This document shows positions 1-10,743 of a stretch of DNA of 64,000 nt, piece by piece. The stretch's first letter is position 1. Each line of letters begins with the position of its first letter. The position numbers were made by a program, and so were the translations under genes. The notes under the pieces were generated by a model that did not search any database, was not told the origin of the DNA, and saw only the letters and a program-made list of their open reading frames with translations. Origin of the DNA: Nereocystis luetkeana (lineage: Eukaryota; Sar; Phaeophyceae; Laminariales; Laminariaceae). Location of the stretch: assembly GCA_031213475.1 (NCBI GenBank), contig JARUPZ010000002.1:10608466-10672465 (forward strand). The letters are read 5' to 3'.

Positions 1-3000
1 CTTGAGATCCGAAGCAGTCTCGGCCTTGCTCCAAGAGACCACCAACTCGCCAAGCTTTCCTCCTAGTCCACGCATGCTGCGGACCGGTATCGTGTCCAGC
101 ATTTCCGACGAGGCCCCGGCTGGGACTACCGTCTTCGTTGGCGACAACGGGCCGGACGAAAACGCGTTGACGCGCGATAAATCGGGATTCGGGCATCATG
201 AAAGCGGGAAACGCGTGAAAAGTGGGGGATGGGGTTCCCGTCGTCGGCAGGGTCACTGTTTTTCAAAGGACCCCAACCGGGCGGCTACCAGTTGCCGCCA
301 AATCGACATTTTTTCGGTTCTACCGCATGTTGTGGGGGGGGGGGGGGGGGGGGGGCAGCTAGTCGTGCCAAGCAGCCAGTACGCAGTGCCACCCACGCTG
401 CTGTGGTAATCACACAAGGCGTACCATTGACTTGGCTACACACCCAGTTGCTGGCACCCGGGCGGTTACGCACCTGCTTGTTAGGCTTGTGCATGCTCGA
501 CGCCAGCTTCGCCAAAACCTTGTTGGATGCTATTCCTGCAGACACTGTAAACCCAAGCTCCCTCTCCACGGCCAGACGCATCGCCGCCGTCAGACGGGCC
601 CCCGCGAGGAGTGCTCGATCGAACGCGTTTGACGGGTCGACGCGATGGCCAGCCGTGCCCTAACAGGCGAGCGTTTTCAACGAACTTTCTGGTGTGAGCA
701 CATATAGTACCGCTTATCGATGGAGTCCCTCTGTTTTGAGACACTCAACGGCCAGTGGCAGCACATTTCTGCTTGTCGCCATTGGTGGCCCCCGCCATAA
801 AAGCGCAAAATTAGCCTTGCTTCCTTTTCTATTCGGTCTGGACACAGCCTAATACACACACATGGTATCCCGAACCTGCAAGTCGGTCTCCTGGGCATTC
901 GCCACGTCCTCCGCGTCTCCTGCTTCCGCCTCTTGGCACAATTTCGCTGCCTCTTCCGTCAGGTCCATATACGCTTCGTCGATCGAAGCTTTCTCGACTC
1001 GGCGGCAGTGCGTCTGTCGAGCAGGCCAGACATTTCGCATCAGTAGGAAACGAGTTTGAAGATAACTATGGATCGATACATTTGGGCAGTAAAATATCCC
1101 GGCCGCAATGCGTTCGTTCCATGGTTGATGAAAACAAGGTGGCAGGGGGCGGCATCTTAGCCACAACAAAAAATGACTCACTTTTTCTTGTTTCGAGTCG
1201 GAGTTGGGAGGCGAGGCCGTACCAAATATGAAATGACTCAGCGGAGAAGGGGCGCCGTCAATACCACAGCATCCACGTTCCGTGATAACATCCTGTTGCT
1301 GCCCTTCTCATCCTTGCGTCAGATTCCAAAGCCCGCGCTCTTGCCAAGCTCTAGCAGTAATAACGTGAATTTATCAGGCATGTTGCGGAGTCGGAGACTG
1401 CCGTTTTAACTCGTCGGCGGGTACTGGTGCTCGATGAAAGACCCCAGCACTCTTCGGAAAACGGTCACTGCTGTGGCTCACCTGGAATATAGTCATGATC
1501 GCGAAGCTTGCCTCTCGATATCTTCGAACAGAATAAAATAGTAAAGGGCGCCGACAAGACGGCCCAGCAGAAACCACGCGGGAGCGGTGTGGGAGAGCGT
1601 CTTGAACAAGTTAGAGGCGGGGCGTAGAGGTGTGCGTCGAGCCTCGGTTAATGCGAAAAATCGCAACAGCAACCCTCTTTCTGCATGTAGACTGCACTTA
1701 CAGAGAGATACATTTAACTCCAACAATCTGGAAGGAAAAGCGTCACCCTAGCGCTGTCAAGGGAACCGAATAATGCCGTAGTATACAACTGCACACCTGG
1801 TACACTTATTCACGACAAATGGGCCAACACGCACGATCGCAGCTTCGCCCAGCTTCCGAACTTGAGAATCGACCGAATTAGATGACCTCACAAGCTGACG
1901 AGCTACCAAACTCTCGCCAGAAGAGAACAACCAAGCAGACCACACACACATCGCCGACTGTTCACCTGTTATACTCTTCAGGTAGTCGGCAACTACTGCT
2001 GCCATGTTCCTTGCCGCTGTTCGAGAATGCCGTCATGCCCTACCTAATCTCATGCTCTGAGCCCCACCTTTCGAGCGACACTTTGCAGGCGCTCTTATCA
2101 GGCCGCTCCCCGACCTTGCCCGCCTCGTCTCCTGTGCCATGCGAAGGATCCGCGCTCATGGTTTCCACGTGAACGAGCATGATCTGCGGACACTTCTGCT
2201 TCGCCGCGTCGGTGCGGTCTCCCCGCTTTACGCCGAACTTTCTGGCCTCGTAGTTTACCGCTATCAGTCCGTCCCACTGCTGGACGGCAAGGGGAGTTGA
2301 CATCGGAATTCCCAGCCGTACGTGCTCTACCTGGAAGTCAAGACGAGCAGGTACATCACCGTCGTTCAGATTATTTACACTCCTTATCACACGAATATAT
2401 TATGGTAAACGGGGTAAGTGCTCGTGAGAGCTCTGGAGGCAACTGCCCTGCAGACATACAACCAGCACCTGCTTACTATATAGCCTCGTATATATCGGTA
2501 GTAGAGACCCACCCCCCTGGCAATACAAAACATATAATCATGCTACACTATTCACAAACAGTACTGGTTCGCGGCTAGAAGCTTTAAAGCAGTCAACGGG
2601 GGGAGGCTCCCAGAGTAAATACTCTTGGCGCTCCCGCCGTGGCGTAACAAGTGAAGCCTACTGATAGTGACTCTCTGCAGGTCCGAGTGGAGCCCGTGGT
2701 ACCTACACCCTATAGAGGACCAAACAAAATAGATCTTGAAGGCCATGTGGCACGCTCAATGCTTTAGGTGCATTCTTTTTTTACCGGACTTTCATGGATA
2801 TGACACCGCCGCTCGTGGCGCGCGTTTTTTACGTGGTTTTAGAAAGTACCTGATTTTAGCTCAAACGGATCAGGTATACCTGATTTTGGCATTTACCCTT
2901 TTTTATCAAGCTGCAACATAGGAGCTGAATGAAGCATTCTGCAGCCTAAATTCTTGCACAAGAGTAGAGGCAGGCGAAGCTCTAGTACTCTGGTCTGAAT

Positions 3001-4295
3001 AGGTGCTTCAAGCACAACGCCATCGCACGTGGCATCGCCAATTCGCCAGGCCTTCCCCCTCACGGGAGAGCCGCCGAACTTTGAAACATTACGAACAAGT
3101 TTGCAACATTTCGAGTGCTCCACACGTCGGACGGGTCAACTCTCGATACCTCTGATTTACTTTTTTCGGGAAAGATCAATCGAAACCTACACGAGCCACG
3201 TGAAATATCACACGTTTGCCGTGTGTGAGCTGTTGGAGGTGGCCCATCTACACATATTTACCGGGAGTGAGTTACGACGGATAGCCCATTTACACATATA
3301 TTCCCCACGGGCGACTTTGTACGAGAGCTACCATGCGACGGTTGGGTCGAGAACCTGCAACCTATGAAAAAAACACAGAGCTATCAAATGATTGCCGGGT
3401 GTCAGCTATAGGAGATGAACTCATCAATTTACACATGTTTACCGGGGGTGAACTATAGGAGATGGATTATTTACACATCCCCCTCGGGTGAGCCATAAGA
3501 GCTACATGAGCTATCGCATGATCGCCGGGTGTGAGCTATGGGAAATAGGTCACTGACTGTAGGTTCTCGATCCCGCATCGCCCATCCATTCATCGACGTA
3601 CATCAGTCAGTATTTGCATTACCATGTACATACACTACCTGGTAGATTTGTCCTCGATTTCGTGTTGCTATTCGGAGCGGCACCATATTCCAAGCGTACA
3701 CAGGGTCGGCGTCAAGTCGATGTAGCTGTTGTGCGCATTGACACTCTGCACGCACCGCACCGGTCTCCTGGCGCAAGGACTCAGCCCGCTCTCTATTCAC
3801 AAAGAGAGACCGATTGGGTTGGAGGTCGATACTCGTGTACCTGGTATACCGCAGCCCTCCGCCAGATAGCGCATTGCACCGCAACTGACTGAGTCATACT
3901 CTGTACGAGGGTGTATGCTTAGCATAGCTGTAGGCAGGTATGCTGCGAATCGCTGGCAGCCTCATTAGCTAAGCTTCTCGCGTCAACCGGCTGTAGCTAT
4001 CTTCCGCGGTTGAACACACCAAGCAGCCAGCAACCAATCCAAAATGACGCCTCTATCGCGCTCCTGCCTCCAACATGCGGCGGGCACATATGCTGGTCGC
4101 CAAAGGAAGAGTTTGAAGAAGTAAAAAATACCAGGAATAAAATACAAAGCATTTCAAACTCCAAACAAAGGGGGCCATTTAGAAACCGCTGTCATCTCTC
4201 ACTTGGCAGTAGAAGCAGTCCAGATCCGCATGGACTATCACCCGACCATACTCCCCATTTCGACCACGAGATGCGTTGTTGGTGGACGTAGGCAT
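1..4295 (-). CDS. POLH: DNA polymerase eta (Y-family), 5' part; runs off left edge
   Basis: Translesion DNA polymerase that copies past UV photoproducts in the nucleus. Exons read on the minus strand: 4295-4203, 2330-2068, 1902-1862, 997-876, 659-474 and 132-1 (continuing). All junctions are GT-AG and the phases match (0, 2, 1, 0, 0). Visible family motifs: HADLDCFYCQ near residues 22-31 (catalytic Asp 24), AVNYEARKFGVKR in the fingers, ASIDEAYMDLT near 136-146 (catalytic Asp-Glu 139-140), SAGIASNKVLAKLAS in the palm, and GLGGKLG (helix-hairpin-helix) in the last exon. The start ATG at 4295 opens a short Ser/Asn/Arg leader before the first motif. Oddity: the 41-nt third exon, needed to keep phase, holds an in-frame TAA at 1880-1878 where the family reads ASxEVxxIxxRF. 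The locus may be a pseudogene, or that exon may be misplaced. The family call is firm; functionality is not. Confidence 0.85.
334..355. repeat. (G)22 homopolymer in a polymerase eta intron
   Basis: An uninterrupted run of 22 G lies in the intron between the exons at 659-474 and 132-1. It is prone to length error in sequencing and can form G-quadruplex structure. Confidence 0.95.
2574..2898 (-). repeat. Dispersed repeat R1, copy A (in polymerase eta intron 1)
   Basis: About 325 bp closely similar to 21753-22038 in opposite orientation. Shared blocks include CTAGAAGCTTTAAAGC at one end, GGCCATGTGGCACGC in the middle and CAGGTATACCTGATTTTGGC at the other end. Copy A carries extra internal sequence near 2660-2720. 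No coding capacity beyond a short shadow frame. Probably a non-autonomous mobile element; no clear target duplication was found. Confidence 0.75.
3190..3560. repeat. Degenerate minisatellite (polymerase eta intron 1)
   Basis: Repeated variants of GTGAGCTATAGGAGATG followed by ATTTACACATATTTACCGGG recur at irregular spacing of about 45-70 bp. An inverted pair (TCGAGAACCTGCA near 3348 and TGTAGGTTCTCGA near 3558) brackets the second half. Confidence 0.7.
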
Positions 4296-6033
4296 CTCTC
4301 AGTCTCCAAGTGAACGCGAAACACGTGGAACGTGATTTTTGAAAACTACAGCTGTATGGAATCCCCGGGTTTCAACTAAATTCAGGTGGCGGTCACTCGG
4401 TAGGGAGTCGGGAGCGCCAAGGCGGATCGCCAGTGTTTCATGTGTCATGTGTCTGCAAGTAAGTCTGTTCTTGGGGCAAGTTCACTTCATTTATCCCCGG
4501 GGTACACCAGGCAGGCATGCATGCAGTTACCTGGTATGTTTTGCTATTCTGTAGCTTTCCGAAAACGTGCACGATACTTAAGGATGTATATATATATTAT
4601 GTATATAGCCGATGGTCTTCAACTATACCAGGTACCTGGTATACCAGAGTATGCAATTTGAGCAGCGTACCGTATACCCTTCCCTCGCAGATTACGTTTT
4701 TTTTATATTCGAAAATGATGGGGATCTGGGACGGTCAACATGTAGGAGGACTGCTCGTATCGTCTCTGTGCCCCCCCCATTTTTTTTTTTGTTGGCTGAA
4801 AACGTGGTCAAAACGTGTTTTATAGGCCGTTTTATTATACCGGTATTTGTTACATTCCCCCCCCCCCCCCCCCTTTTTGACGAGGCGCCCCCCCTTTTTT
4901 TTACAGTATCCCGCGGGGACAACTTTAACTCACAATTTATCGTCTCCCCGGGGGAACAAAAATGCGATGACACTCCGTGGTTACAGCATTAATAACCACC
5001 AGGTATGAGGTATCCCATTCCGCCCCAATCACTGAGACTTGTACGCAAATAGTGGTATACTTATTACAGCAGCTGCAGCGCGCGTCCGTTGCTTTTGTTG
5101 CCGTTTAATCGCGACGCTGAGAAGGCGGTTGTCCATCGCCAAATCGGCTCGAGGGTGGTCGAGCCGGCGGGCCCTTTCGTTGGGTGTCAAAGGGGGCGTC
5201 CTCACGATCGCCAAAACTCCCTGAGAAAGGTTACAAGCACCCCCCGAGGGTAGTCCGTCCTTTGCTTCTTATGTGTTCTCTTGTAGATAGTGTCGGGCCC
5301 GACATTGCGGGCGAGGTACGCCGCGGCGGGCAAGCGTGATGCAGAAACAAATCTGTGGGGGGGTCGATACTACGTGTTTTCGACAGAACACCCTCGGGGG
5401 CTCGGGGCTCGTCTCGCCGGGGCCTTCATGTTTTTTCGGACGAAGTCTCCCCTATACCTCTATGTTCTTTCCGTGGACAACGTTTTACTGGAAAATGTAC
5501 GTTTACCCCGGCGGGACAACACGGGGGCTATTGCGGTAGCGTACCCGTGGCTGGTTGGTTTTTATTTGGTTGTAGGTGACGTCCATGTTGTCAAAACGAC
5601 TAGAAATACTTCTCTTGCTCGTAAACCTGTACCTTACGCAGTACCAGTAGAAACTAGAAATGGCCTAGGGGTTGGTTCTCTCGAAATAAATATCAAAATC
5701 GTATTTGGCAATGATTTAGGGTTTTTCAAGCAACCAGGGGGAGGCATCTCTGTTTTTTTTCAGCAATGAGAGACTGGGAAGGAGAGCGTCTCCCCGCACT
5801 CACATCGACCTAACCGACCATGACTGCATCACAGGCAGCCTGATCCCGAACGATTAAAACCGCTGCATAATGCATGCCACAACGATCTACAGTAATATAA
5901 ACACAGACAGGAGTGGCCAATAGCGCCTTCCACCTTCGCGTGCTGGTATCTCAATCGGGCGAAACACACGATACCGCCGATAATACATCTGTAGCGCAAT
6001 GCATAATATTGGACGTATGTGTATTGACTGGAG
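4296..6033. other. Gene-free stretch between polymerase eta and the PAP-like gene
   Basis: Presumed 5' flank of the polymerase gene and 3' flank of the PAP-like gene. It holds a palindromic TACCAGGTACCTGGTA cluster near 4623, a polypyrimidine region at 4775-4910 with a C run of about 17, and a 160-codon open frame at 5290-5769 (plus). That frame overlaps two other open frames and looks like GC-rich noise. A basic minus-strand open stretch at 5214-5050 could be an exon, but no splice partners were found. Confidence 0.5.
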
Positions 6034-9000
6034 TTACGTCTTCTCCTTCTTATCTCCCTGAACTCTGAGCTTCGTCAACTCCCCGGCTATATCGGGCTCC
6101 TCCGCGAACACGAGATACCCGACTTTATTCGTTTTCCCTGTTGTCGTCTCCAAGACCAGCGCACCCTGCCCCACGAAAGCCACTTCACAGTCGACCAAAC
6201 GATCCTTATCTCCCGCCGAGGATCCGGTTTCCTTTCCCGTCCCATCAATCATTGATGTGTAACGGATGTTCAGGGAAGTCGGGCCCGTGGACCTACGGGC
6301 GGGAACATTTTTGGCGACGGCGGGCACACGCAAGTAGTGTAAAGGCACACGAAGAAAAAAAGACGAGAAAACGGAGCCACGTTCGCCACCATGTCGGAAG
6401 TGAAAACAAACTGGCGGGTTGGGATTTTTGTCATAAATGAAATAAATCATGTTTATATATATATATATATATATTAACTTGATTTTAGTTAACCCCCCTT
6501 TCCTCCCTGTCTGGGACTAAAAACGAAGCGGGGTATCGATTATTTTTTCACCTTTTTTTAGTCCCAGACAGGGAGGGGTGGGGGGGGGGGTGTACTCGAT
6601 AGGAGAGATGTACTCGATCTCATGAATGGCCGTAGTCGTATGGCCATAGACCCTCGCATCTGTACAATGCCGGGACGGAGCATGTCGGGTTTTCATCGAC
6701 CAGGCAGGCGTTCGAGGGGGGGCTTATTTTTTTCGTGTACCCTTGCTTAACAATAGCAGGGTCAAAACTAGTAGACGACTGTCAGCGTTTTTACAAATTG
6801 AAAGCGAAGAAGGCAAAGTTGGGGAAGGGCTCGATCGAATTGCGCGTTTGAGCCCTCGTGTGACACCGAGAAAGTATCAGAGCTGTGTGTTCTGCCCCTG
6901 CTGCTTGCTCTACCGCAATCAACGGCAGAGGGAAGTTGCTGCGGTCGCCACATTGTGTGGCAACAGCTCGTGGCGATAGGTGAGAGTTTGGGGATGCTCG
7001 TCGTGATCCGGGATAAATACATACGCCTACGGTCTTTCACCGTTCAATGCATTCCAAACACATGTTAAATACAGTAGCACGCCAGAACATCCTTAAACGA
7101 CTTTGCGGTAGCATCTCTGAAGATCTAATCAGGCGGCGTTTTTCAGCGAGATGCGCAACAACCAGTGGTGGGATGCCTTTCAACTCAAGTCACCCATGCC
7201 CATAACAGGTACTCAGGTATAATCTAACGCCGACGCAACTCGCATAGTGGTCAGCCGTGGGTATGGTCGCAGCGTCGTCAATGGCTGTACATCAACTCTC
7301 CTACTTTGTTGTACACGCTCACTCACTTGCAGTCTCCGGTTAACGTGTTGCGAAGGTTCGGGAAGGGACCTGCTCGAAAATAGCAAGCGCGAGGGACGAA
7401 AACACCCAGACGGTCTCAACACTTCAACTTGCGGCGAACAGCTTTGCGCGCCTGTCATTGGATGCACGACCAACGACCTTGCACATGTAAGCATATACCT
7501 GGTACGAAGTATTGAATAATTCCCGACAGCAGAATACCACCGTACTGGACTAAATTTGTTGAACAAGCTACGTAGACCCTTACCGTTTTTCCTGGCAATG
7601 GTGACGATGTCGGAGTTCTCACAAGGGGTTTCCAGCAGGGGGGCTGTTGTATCGTAGTTTGTTAACACTCTTTGATTTTATGTGGTTTCGGTCCATTTGA
7701 TTCGTGTGTTGCAAGGAGGTTGAGGTTTCCACGAGTTTTCCTCTGCTCTATGCGTGAATGGCCATACCATGCCGCACACCGAGGAGGGGGGCGGTTAAAT
7801 ATGCTTAGAGGACAGCTGTAAGTATCGCACAATCATATGCGGTGGAATACGTGTATGGCCGAAGGTTTGTTTATTCAAGGGATGCTTAGGTACTGGGTGT
7901 AACTGTCACTACGGCCGACGACGGACGCCCGAGGTGGACTCGTCTTCACTCCGATATAATCCAACACGGTAGTCCTTCCAACCATGATCATGCGCGATGT
8001 TAACTTCGCCTAACTGCTTAAGACCTGACACACCCCAGAACCTCGATCAATTTGAGCGTCGACATGGCTGGGTAGCAGAGAACGATACAACTGACCCTTA
8101 AACACCACTAAGGAGTAATAATATACCGCAGAGGTCGTGATAGTGGAAACAAATTGCCCCGAGTTTTGAACAGCAAGCACTGCTGTTCCACGACAAACCG
8201 CAGTTCGTGGCTGCGACCGTCCATAACCAGAGGTCAACCGCGACCGAGCGATGTATCGCGTTGGAAGTACCTGGTACCTGGTGCTTGTTGGCGCCACTTT
8301 ATTGCGTGCACACCGCATTCGCACGGTGATTCCTATCGCTACTGTAGATGGTAGCCATGACGGCATCAACGGTCATGCGACATCGAATCTGGCGGTCGAA
8401 CATCTGGGCTTCGAACGCAGCCAAGTTAATGTTTAGGGTTCGAGTCCGAGCACTGTACTGCTTGGTAGAAACACACACCTAATACGCGCAGGACTTCGAT
8501 CGATTGTATCTGCCTCATGGCCACGCTGCCCCCAGACAGTGTCATGAAGAAGTCCTGCTCGGCAGGAAAAAGACGCAGGCGAAAAAGGAAACAAACACGT
8601 ACGTAACAAGACGAGCCATATCGCGACAGCATTGTTGCACCCTCGCTTTAGACGTGAACAGGCTTCCGAGTGCTACGTACTGAGGGGGGTACGGTCCTCA
8701 GCACCGCTACCAAAGTGTCACGGTAGGTATAACAAGACATGTGTAACAGGGTGTGCGGATATTCGCATGTATACATACTTGCGTACGAATCACTTGTTGC
8801 ATATCCTGGTACCTGGTATGTATTATGTAGCTGACTGAATTACACTCACCTCATGATGCGGGGTAACGAGGCACAGCGGTGATTGCGCAACGAGTCACCT
8901 AAACGGGTGGCAACAGCAGTAGTTCATCATCGAAACTATAGAATGGGCTGGACGTTTAAAGCAAGGTACACACAGCCCTACCCCTGATCTGTATCCTCTA

Positions 9001-10474
9001 CTTGAACGCTACTCGTACTTGGCAGGCAGGATCTGGTGTTTTATGGTTTGCGCTAGTACCCCGGTACATCGTTGTGCTTGATGTTGTTTATCTGGTTTTC
9101 AAATGCCGAACGTCAAGTTGTGATCGCACGGAGTCTGCCCCGAATACAATCTGCGGTAGGAGTACCACCGCGGTCATTCCCACCTCACCTGCATTCTGGT
9201 AAGCGGCAATTTATGCAACCCCGTGCCCACCACGGAAATCGCGTCGTCGTCACTAGCGAACACCAATCGCCAGTCCTTCCCCAGATCGCCACTCAAGGAT
9301 GGCTTCAGAGCACCCGTTCGCGAACGAAGCAAGGCGACATCCGCGGAGATCGCGGCGAGATCTCTCTTCGACTCGGCGCATTTTTCCAGCAAGCCGTCAG
9401 CAAGGACTTGCGCCTCCCTCTGCGCTTCACGAGCCACAGCCTTCGAGGCACCGCCCGCGGACTTCAAGGCCTCTTTCTCCAGCTGAGGAGAAGCACAGAG
9501 TTGGCACGGCAGCGTGCGGACTGATTTGGGATAGACGCAGACGTGTACAATGTAAAATTCAAAATTCGGCGTTCTGCTGGACCAAAGTACGGCGTACAAC
9601 TCTGTCTTGAAGTAAGTACCTGGTACGTACTGGTACAGTTATTAATGGTAGTACCAGTACTTGCACATATGCTCATATCAATACTACTGTACATTGGGAA
9701 GTATAAAGTATTTTTTTCCAGAGAGAGCACACTTCAGGTACTTCGTGTCTCGTAATATGAATATTTGGGTAACTGCGAGATACTGCCAGTACTCGCAGTG
9801 TTCCGAGATTCTGACTGCGGACACTGCCTGCTCGAAGTACAAAGTATTTCCGCGTTCGATACTACTCGCTACGGCTACTGTAGCTGTTGAATACTGCCGC
9901 GTTGCATATTTCAGGGTTCGGTACTGCCGGTACGGGCAACTCTGGCAGTATGTCCTACGTTGGTACTGCGAGTATCATACTGCGAGTACTCGGAGTACCA
10001 AAACGCTCAATATGTGGGCGTACTGCCAGTGACGCTCGGAGTATGAAGTACACCAGTATACTGGGAGCCACTTCGTTCATGTTCGTGTCATGAAACATGA
10101 AACGAGTACGAGTAGATACACGAGTACGCTGTACGTGACATCAGTCGTCGACATGATATCACACCATGTGACATCGTGTTAGGCACAGGGGAGATGTGCG
10201 AGTGGTGAATAAAGCAATGCGTGGTATTTCGTCCGTAAGCATGGCGAAGGGCTGCTAGGTCTCGACGCACCTTCTTCCTCTTCTTGCCGGCTGCTCCCAT
10301 CGTAAGAGTATCGCCGCCTCCCCGTTGAGATGGAGCTCCAGGTGGAGCTCTACTTGTGTTCTCGCATTGCCGGAAGGCAGGGGCTATCAGACCGTGGTTG
10401 CCTGTTACGAAAAAACCGGCAGTACATCGGGCAGCAACGGCCAGAACGACCCAAGACAACCGGGAGCACTTCAT
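6034..10474 (-). CDS. Putative plastid protein, PAP/fibrillin-like
   Basis: Probably a plastid lipid-associated (PAP/fibrillin) family protein. Exons on the minus strand: 10474-10271, 9482-9189, 8554-8479, 7667-7584, and a last exon ending with TAA at 6034 (its start lies near 6300-6290). Exon 1 encodes a hydrophobic leader (residues 4-19) followed by CTAGF, which resembles the ASAF-type cleavage motif of stramenopile plastid presequences. Exon 2 has an Ala/Glu/Lys-rich, coiled-coil-like stretch, then KDWRLVFASDDDAISVVG at about residue 137, the WRLVF strand seen in this family. Exon 3 reads DFFMTLSGGSVAM. The last exon has NIRYTSMIDGTGKE and a Lys-rich end. Phases agree for exons 1-4; exon 4 to exon 5 does not join in frame as drawn, so a small exon is missing or a splice site is wrong. 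The gene is well supported, the family moderately. Confidence 0.6.
6502..6576. repeat. Perfect 22-bp stem hairpin with 31-nt loop
   Basis: Left arm 6502-6523 (begins CCTCCCTGTCTGGGACTA) is an exact reverse complement of 6555-6576. It lies just beyond the last exon of the PAP-like gene on its 5' side, in intron sequence. Confidence 0.9.
6600..6725 (+). repeat. Dispersed repeat R2, copy 1
   Basis: Contains GTACTCGATCTCATGAATGG, CGTATGGCCATAGACCCTCG, GGGACGGAGCATGTCGGG and TTTTCATCGACCAGGCAGGC. Related blocks in the same order occur at 49426-49640 and 56166-56305. Confidence 0.75.
9605..10060. repeat. GTAC-rich quasi-repetitive tract
   Basis: Dense, irregular repetition of AGTACTG/CAGTACT/TACCTGGTA words, many self-complementary, in intron 1 of the PAP-like gene. 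No fixed period was found. Confidence 0.6.
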
Positions 10475-10743
10475 GCTGATACTGCGAACACACAGAAGTG
10501 GTGTACTATCACTGCTACAACAAAACGGGGATATTATTAAGCGCATCCCTGCTCATGAAAGCCTCGACATATACCGGAACACTTGTTCTTACGGTTTCAC
10601 CCAACAGCCCTCTACAACACGAGCACAACAGCAGCCCTTTGGCCATCGGCTGGTGGTATAGCCGTCGGGTTCACTAGTTATCACCTTCCTCCTCGCTTGA
10701 CGGCCAAACACATACCGTACGCCCCATAAGTTGAATGGTGCAG
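10475..10743. promoter_or_regulatory. Short divergent intergenic region, possible shared promoter
   Basis: Only about 270 bp separate the ATG of the minus-strand PAP-like gene from the first recognised exon of the plus-strand WW gene. That WW exon is internal, so the true gap may be smaller. An ATG at 10555 opens a 41-codon frame that could be the WW gene's first exon, but its only phase-0 donor (CGG|GTTCAC) is weak. No TATA-like box stands out. Confidence 0.3.

Noticed and set aside
5290-5769. 159-codon plus-strand open frame
   Set aside because: Two other plus frames are also open here, an in-frame TAG precedes the GTG start, and no homology was recognised. Kept only as a note in the spacer entry.
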